A stretch of DNA of 64,000 bases from assembly GCA_945860955.1 (NCBI GenBank), contig CAMATH010000012.1, positions 1 through 64,000 on the forward strand. Direction: 5' to 3'. Position numbers and translations under genes: made by a program. Below, one piece after another: positions 62,001 through 64,000 of the stretch (position 1 is its first letter; each line of letters opens with the position of its first letter). The notes beneath the pieces are model-generated. The model saw nothing but the letters and a program-made list of their open reading frames with translations. It ran no database searches and had not been told where the DNA came from. Origin of the DNA: Planctomicrobium piriforme. Lineage in GTDB: Bacteria; Planctomycetota; Planctomycetia; Planctomycetales; Planctomycetaceae.

Positions 62001-64000
62001 ATGGGCACGGTCACCATCAGCCGGGCCCCCAGCGTCCCTTTGACGATTCGCCTCAATTCGCTCGACACGTCCGAATTGGCCGTCCCGGCGACTGTCACGA
62101 TTCTCGCGAACCAGACGTCGGCGACCTTCACGATCAACGCCCTCCAGGACAACTTGAGGGATGGAAACATCGTGACGGGCGTGGTCGCGTCCGCGACCGG
62201 CGTGGCGTCGGGGATCGCTCCGATCACGGTCGTCGATACCAACACCGGTTCGACTTCGATCCGTCAGACCCTCACCGTTGCCATCACCCCAACCAGCCTC
62301 GCCGACGGAGGTTCTGTCGGTGCCGCCACCGTCACCCGCACCGGACCGACCACATCTCCCCTCACGGTCACACTGACTTCCACCAATCCGACGTTTCTGT
62401 CGGTCCCGGCGAGCGTCGTGATCCCCGCGAATTCAGCCTCCGTGAGCTTCAACGTCACGCCGCGCAACAGCCGCTTGGCACTGTCACGCGAAATGGTTCT
62501 GGTTGCAGCGACGAATTCCAACTTCGACACTGTCGCCGACTTTGTTGACATCACCGACGCGGATGTTCGCGCCTTGAGCGTCACGCTCAACGCGTCGTCC
62601 GTGGCCGAGGGGGGTACCGTCACCGGAACAGTCACCCGCAACAGCCTCACCACCCAGGCGCTGGTTGTGACACTGTTCACCACCGATTCCTCGGAAGCGA
62701 CAGTGCCGACCACGGTCACGATCCTCGCGGGGCAATCGTCAGCCACGTTCACCGTGACGGCGACCGCCGACGGCGGAGAGGACGGCACTCAGTCGGTGCA
62801 GGTTGGAGCCACCGCCCGTGGATTCGCCACCGGCCTGACCGCGCTCTCGGTTCAAGATTCCCCTGTGGAAAACGGAACTCAATACAACCGGATGGGGGAC
62901 ACCAATACGGTTCGCGACCAGGGTCAGATTCAGATCTACGGCAACGCGATCTCGAATGTCTCTCAGTTCGGGATCGTCTCGAACAATACGCTGCGGGACC
63001 CGGTCACCGGGCTCCCCCGTCCCGGTTCCGCGATCAATACCCCGACACTCAACAGCCAGCGGCTGGTCCCCGGGATCAATATCTCGAACAACCTGGTCTA
63101 CAACTTTGGCCAGGGTGGAATCAACTTTGTGGGGACCGGCGCTGCCAATCCCACGGGCGTGGTGTCGTTCGGTCGGATCGTCAACAACACGATCTTTGGC
63201 GATGTGGTTCCGGTCGGTGTCGGTATCTCTGTCTCGAACGGTGCCGGCCCGACCGTCATGAACAACATCATCGCCAACACCCGCACCGGTGTGGCGGTGG
63301 ACGCCAGTTCGATCGGCACCACGGTGGTCGACGCCTCGGTGTTCAAACAGAACATCGCGAATCTCTCCGGCGGCGTCAGCGCCACCAACACGATCAACCT
63401 CACTCTGTTGACCGATCCGCTGTTCGTCAATCCGCTCACGGGCAACTTCTACCTGGCCCCCGGGAGCCAGGCGATCGACAGTTCCCGCAACTCGTTGTCG
63501 GAACGGGCGGGGATCAGTTCGGTCAAGTCGCCGCTCGACATTCCGGTGTCGCCAATCATCGCTCCCGCCAACGACCGCTTCGGCCAGTTGCGGCTCGACG
63601 ATCCCGCCGTCCCGAATGCGATCGGTCTCGGTGCCAACATCTTCATCGATCGCGGCGCGATTGAACGGGCCGACTTTTCGAAGCCGAAAGCCCGGCTCAC
63701 CACGCCGCTCGATAACGGCGTTGGTGTGGATGGCGACTCGACGCTCGACACCGTGTTCATCACCGCTCCCACCGATCTCACGCAGATTGTGCTGCAACTG
63801 ACCGATCTGGGGGTTGGGATCGACAACGCCACGGTGATTTCGTCCAACTTCATCTTCGCGCAAGACGGGATCGTGCTGGTCGACGGCGTCGACTACCAGT
63901 TCGTCTACAACCAGAACACCCGACAGGTCTTCTTCCAGTCGATCTCGGTCTTCCCGCCCCAGAACAGTTACACCATCACGATCCCGGCCAACGCTGTGGC
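53004..64000 (+). CDS. Giant secreted multidomain protein with matrixin-type zinc signature (3' partial)
   Basis: One plus-strand frame stays open from ATG 53004 to the right edge, at least 3665 codons; the stop lies outside the window. The start has a basic stretch and VLESRQLLAG (motif at 53-61), shared with the 8046 protein. Modules in order: a PPC-like domain at about 391-523; a peptidase-like part with H706-E-x-x-H710-x-x-G-x-x-H716 and Met724, exactly the matrixin spacing; a second PPC split by an inserted module at about 763-990; a parallel beta-helix at about 1015-1650; PPC-like domains at about 1756-1886 and from 1924; a propeller-like part at about 2150-2420; Calx-beta-like repeats at about 2880-3285; and a second beta-helix region at about 3290-3490. 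It is presumably exported or surface-bound. The long minus-strand frames inside it are shadows. Confidence 0.9.
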   Translation, partial: MRLAPFADFIKNVVLSTGRPGWLRAATRLELKAQAQDRRKSRRVSFTSSAEVLESRQLLAGPQLVNIAPNTGGFLANGQIRNEAPRELVFTFSPGATIDASTVDAGITVTRAGTDGIVGSGDDIQIPKGYVGVGPLPNQVTLRFADSLVDDQYRVSINGNLQNSLGQAFNNGTTQNTDFRVDFGGQVVSVVPQPVLRASVLTVADASAITDGDRVSVSAGSSAVTFQFHLIGGTGVVAAGNIAINYNLGDSATTLASRLSSAIQSASDDVASPLYKRIFPSASSNQVTLSGAEFSPVVGRTLTNATFLTAADGGLTQAADTVVVYFNQNPLVQALAENPAYYQVFDVATGKMYLPQTVRYDAVGNTAVLQFSADLPQSTFHIQIGAPAVANDTLGNAVNLGTLYVDGGINTVVGFIGDRGGISSDVRDFDLYAFRTGPNGTSGNASVFDFDSSFTNGVRLRLFSANGKQINSTTNSIQFNGLTPNTQYYIGVSGMGNNSYSPISGIASQNGVGTGSYKLQVVLDNSIVQNNDTSSFDTATQLGVLGANGFQVEGEIKAPGNQAYPPMPGGSDEPGHREIPVDGESNDAGTGTTPTIPAGIPRYFYNFQSIYGTDPQGNTLLNGITDTQKLRAREILEIYSRYLGIEFVETDEQGLTIVTGDPRAVDPTIPVGSVGGIAGGGLAIMNGNTDWGASEFGGAWFGVAFHEIGHSLGLAHSYDAPSVMGSGFETPAPPTGGSTPTELVLPGDVNLVAAQRLIPASSTDVNLYQFDLTQNGSINARAVAQQLRDSDGNPAPSLLDPVLSIFSETYVTAKLSSDFGTLNAVKLGFVAKQSGVGGNAIRLVVTKAALGAGVAPQVSVNGTTINIVLNTAGTTAQTLVNTLNANAAASALVTASVDSGVATTNISAPNTTYSPLSLTGGATNRTLVARNDDYFGRDSLVNLHLDKGRYYAAISSTGNTAFNPVVPGTGFGGRTDGIYQLALNFTADPQPSETLNDIRGVALDGDLDNRTGGAFDFWFKTGDTIFVDKANFNDVAPDGTTAHPYSTISQALALAQPGQIVRIVGNGGLDGDAATIDDNRPYLIGFDSQGANAEDGADFIVPQGVTVMIDAGAIIKLKGAIIDVGKTLPNIDRSGAALQVLGTPKQQVQFTSLGNDSIGGRSDSNDFVGPAAGNWGGIVFRQSSDFLGINGKLDGQDFQNKGVFLNSVNQASFSFGGGQVFDDSVLQVFNPVHVENLNSQSLRYARPNIWFNNITASADAAMSADPNSFANTVDRSGPFIRGNKVSGNSVNGMFIRVRTNFGQPIDSLQVPARIDDIDITYVLPENLFIDGGAGGPYLPDPSDITHAGWQARVAGSLVLDPGVILKLSGSRIQMNVGGSQFLAEGTAALPIVMTSLRDDTFGAGGSFDTGSDGTAPVTRGDWAGLFFTANSSGSIDHAIVQYAGGTAAVAGQFDGFNPIAIQQADVRVANTLFENNAGGLASTNRDGLQSNQSATVFVRGAQPVIVNNTFINNGGNVISVNANALNSLEVSDWGRSTGTLSAATQYKNNTGPLVAGNRMLGNETNGMEVRGEGITTETIWDDSDIVHVLRGQVIEDINRHTFGGIRLASGNESSLVVKLDGPNAGFTVTGIPLDINDRIGGTLQVIGSAQYPVIFTSLRDDTAGAGFQPNGLPLLDTNNDGNLSVPTPGDWRSLRLQQLSNDRNAAVALETEVASNSAEQNGTPGTAQFLGSLAPQMASDNVNEKKGGNDYQPYAYEVHGILSAPSDVDVYSFTANKGTEVWFDISRTTSSLDTVLEVIDANGTVLATSNDSQLLDQAGQAIPRPLMKDANVGGDFYTTNPRDAGMRVVLPGSAAVNTYFVRVKSNQGLTAGQYNLQVRIRQLYEAPGSTVRFADIRYATNGVEVLGLPGRSPLTGEGTEIPGNNSFGSATNLGNLLQTDMATLSVSGTLSTASQVDWYQFRMQYDLLQVISGSSDGNKTLAAIFDIDYADGLVRPDAIISVFDSAGRLILVSRDSNITDDQPGPLQNNGLSDMSRGSVGKLDPYIGSVQLPTGNPGATATAGFTYFVAVSSNAQLPQAMNGTFQSGAANGLVRLEPINSVKRIVEDHIGFTGHTTGDPTSGVTATVDPVNTTGLFPINTIAQLQTEVTPWTLRDVTLYGLAGDQLVGINPSTGASLYNAGTTVGGFQGSIKMRSDGVLFGFRGLPGTPNTVGALVRIDPATGATTQIGVDNIPDFNAGTNPADPNQLTSDTVNSFAFVRIGTGNYNLFYAVDDTTGLYNGGVRASRLYQADPASGNANGNVRGEITAAGSNIGTTTGMAEINGTLFGVSSNGFFYSINQGSGTASVIRNFGTPFRSLTEGPKNLNNGAMAGLLFATTAAGNLVCFNTSGVLQPVFAGNASQVPVAAGGIQGISFSPLDWNLWHPTMSRGADAGHGINAAFDESRDFSNASIQPAPAFPPTVTLLPTTNERAGGASFYFGLDGGSPIATTTAQYGVSNDSRNDLLSNPALPNSYNLPGGAFGSLVSNTSFSLATYQAIDKPTLYFNYFLATDGTNSAIGMRDSARVLASTDGGTTWTLLATNNSVRSPAGTATRELPAFTSASKAISAQSNQAVQELFDNTGGWRQARVDLAEYAGQANIRLRFDFSTAGAALAGSQTQGLPGDTFGVGPNNSGRAANNAFEGFYIDDIIVGLAERGEMVTGAVADTNFFAVPTNPDPQAPTQSLVGPYQLEIRRGEQYGTLVSKGNSEITIDRQFDSNDRLTSGFTITAVAGNALLDGQAFTISDGVNTLTFEYDSNSSVLPGRERLAFTNVSTAAQVAQTIRDTINAAAAAGKFVVTATLTDDNITAVNNNGNFKVDLFKATSISGAIAPDVIATVNKTTISEVGSTSAGQATVTVRRTNSTAAALTVNLQAIDPTTGAVSNAITLPASVSIPSGLSSVTFTVSGLNNTLLDFTRSVLIRPTVARYNSVSAPLDVTDDETATLTLSAAGAITEGESAMGTVTISRAPSVPLTIRLNSLDTSELAVPATVTILANQTSATFTINALQDNLRDGNIVTGVVASATGVASGIAPITVVDTNTGSTSIRQTLTVAITPTSLADGGSVGAATVTRTGPTTSPLTVTLTSTNPTFLSVPASVVIPANSASVSFNVTPRNSRLALSREMVLVAATNSNFDTVADFVDITDADVRALSVTLNASSVAEGGTVTGTVTRNSLTTQALVVTLFTTDSSEATVPTTVTILAGQSSATFTVTATADGGEDGTQSVQVGATARGFATGLTALSVQDSPVENGTQYNRMGDTNTVRDQGQIQIYGNAISNVSQFGIVSNNTLRDPVTGLPRPGSAINTPTLNSQRLVPGINISNNLVYNFGQGGINFVGTGAANPTGVVSFGRIVNNTIFGDVVPVGVGISVSNGAGPTVMNNIIANTRTGVAVDASSIGTTVVDASVFKQNIANLSGGVSATNTINLTLLTDPLFVNPLTGNFYLAPGSQAIDSSRNSLSERAGISSVKSPLDIPVSPIIAPANDRFGQLRLDDPAVPNAIGLGANIFIDRGAIERADFSKPKARLTTPLDNGVGVDGDSTLDTVFITAPTDLTQIVLQLTDLGVGIDNATVISSNFIFAQDGIVLVDGVDYQFVYNQNTRQVFFQSISVFPPQNSYTITIPANAV

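Noticed and set aside
62739-63863. 374-codon minus-strand frame
   Set aside because: Shadow of the giant gene; composition mirrors the sense strand.
1-64000. tRNA, rRNA, CRISPR array or complete insertion sequence
   Set aside because: Looked for conserved tRNA arms, spaced direct repeats and transposase motifs; none stood out apart from the Rpn-family remnant and the palindrome clusters.

Overview
The window is GC-rich and gene-dense and comes from a planctomycete, most likely order Planctomycetales. The lineage call rests on several families typical of that group: an ECF sigma factor overlapping a Ser/Thr kinase, a DUF1598 protein, a Tat-exported DUF1501 protein, a DUF3467 protein, a secreted sulfatase, a remnant of the planctomycete Rpn-like transposase family, and very large secreted proteins carrying an N-terminal LExRxLL motif. 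No rRNA, tRNA, CRISPR array or intact insertion sequence was seen.

Layout. 0.3-4.7 kb (+): an ECF sigma factor, a transmembrane Ser/Thr kinase whose extracytoplasmic part carries LTxxQ (CpxP/Spy-like) helices, a lipoprotein with a COX2-like cupredoxin fold that has lost its copper ligands, and a SCO1/SenC lipoprotein. 4.8-15.7 kb: an Rpn-family remnant, an SDR reductase, a GT4 glycosyltransferase, a small LESRQLL protein with a strong terminator, hpt, a sodium/solute symporter, a serine hydrolase fused to a VanX-type dipeptidase, and a secreted SUMF1-domain protein. 16.1-22.6 kb (-): one compact block running zinc-ribbon protein, YdiJ-like FAD/Fe-S dehydrogenase, moaD, moaE, moaA, cysteine desulfurase. 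22.7-25.2 kb: a BASS-type transporter and a secreted PQQ-like propeller. 25.3-27.2 kb: a patch of less typical genes (a 49-residue XRE protein, a membrane protein with CxxC pairs at both ends, a truncated Nramp-like tail). 27.4-35.9 kb: PRPP synthase, CehA/McbA hydrolase, a second SDR, a DUF1598 protein, a degenerate receiver protein, a sulfatase and a 29-residue lysine-rich protein. 35.9-39.2 kb (-): birA, dedA and a polytopic glycosyltransferase-like protein. 39.6-44.9 kb (+): the flagellar regulatory cluster flhA-flhF-flhG-fliA-type sigma, ending in a strong terminator. 45.1-52.3 kb (-): an RluB-like pseudouridine synthase with a long basic tail, aquaporin, DUF1501 protein, a cluster of palindromic repeats, a shortened SecA-like ATPase, a DUF3467 protein and a small secreted protein. 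53.0 kb to the right edge (+): one open frame of at least 3665 codons encoding a giant secreted protein.

How the parts work together. The first block looks like an envelope signalling unit (sigma, kinase, metal/redox-related lipoproteins). The moa block makes molybdopterin and includes a plausible sulfur source for MoaD. The flagellar block sets flagellar placement, number and export. The giant protein combines a matrixin-type zinc signature with PPC, beta-helix, propeller and Calx-beta-like modules, and it shares its N-terminal LESRQLL motif with the small protein at 8.0 kb. The strongest unusual observations are the giant metalloprotease-adhesin and its shared motif, a FlhG whose catalytic Walker A' Asp is Cys although its FlhF-activating DQAxxLR helix is kept, the ligand-less cupredoxin beside an intact SCO protein, the serine hydrolase-VanX fusion, and two clusters of intergenic palindromes.
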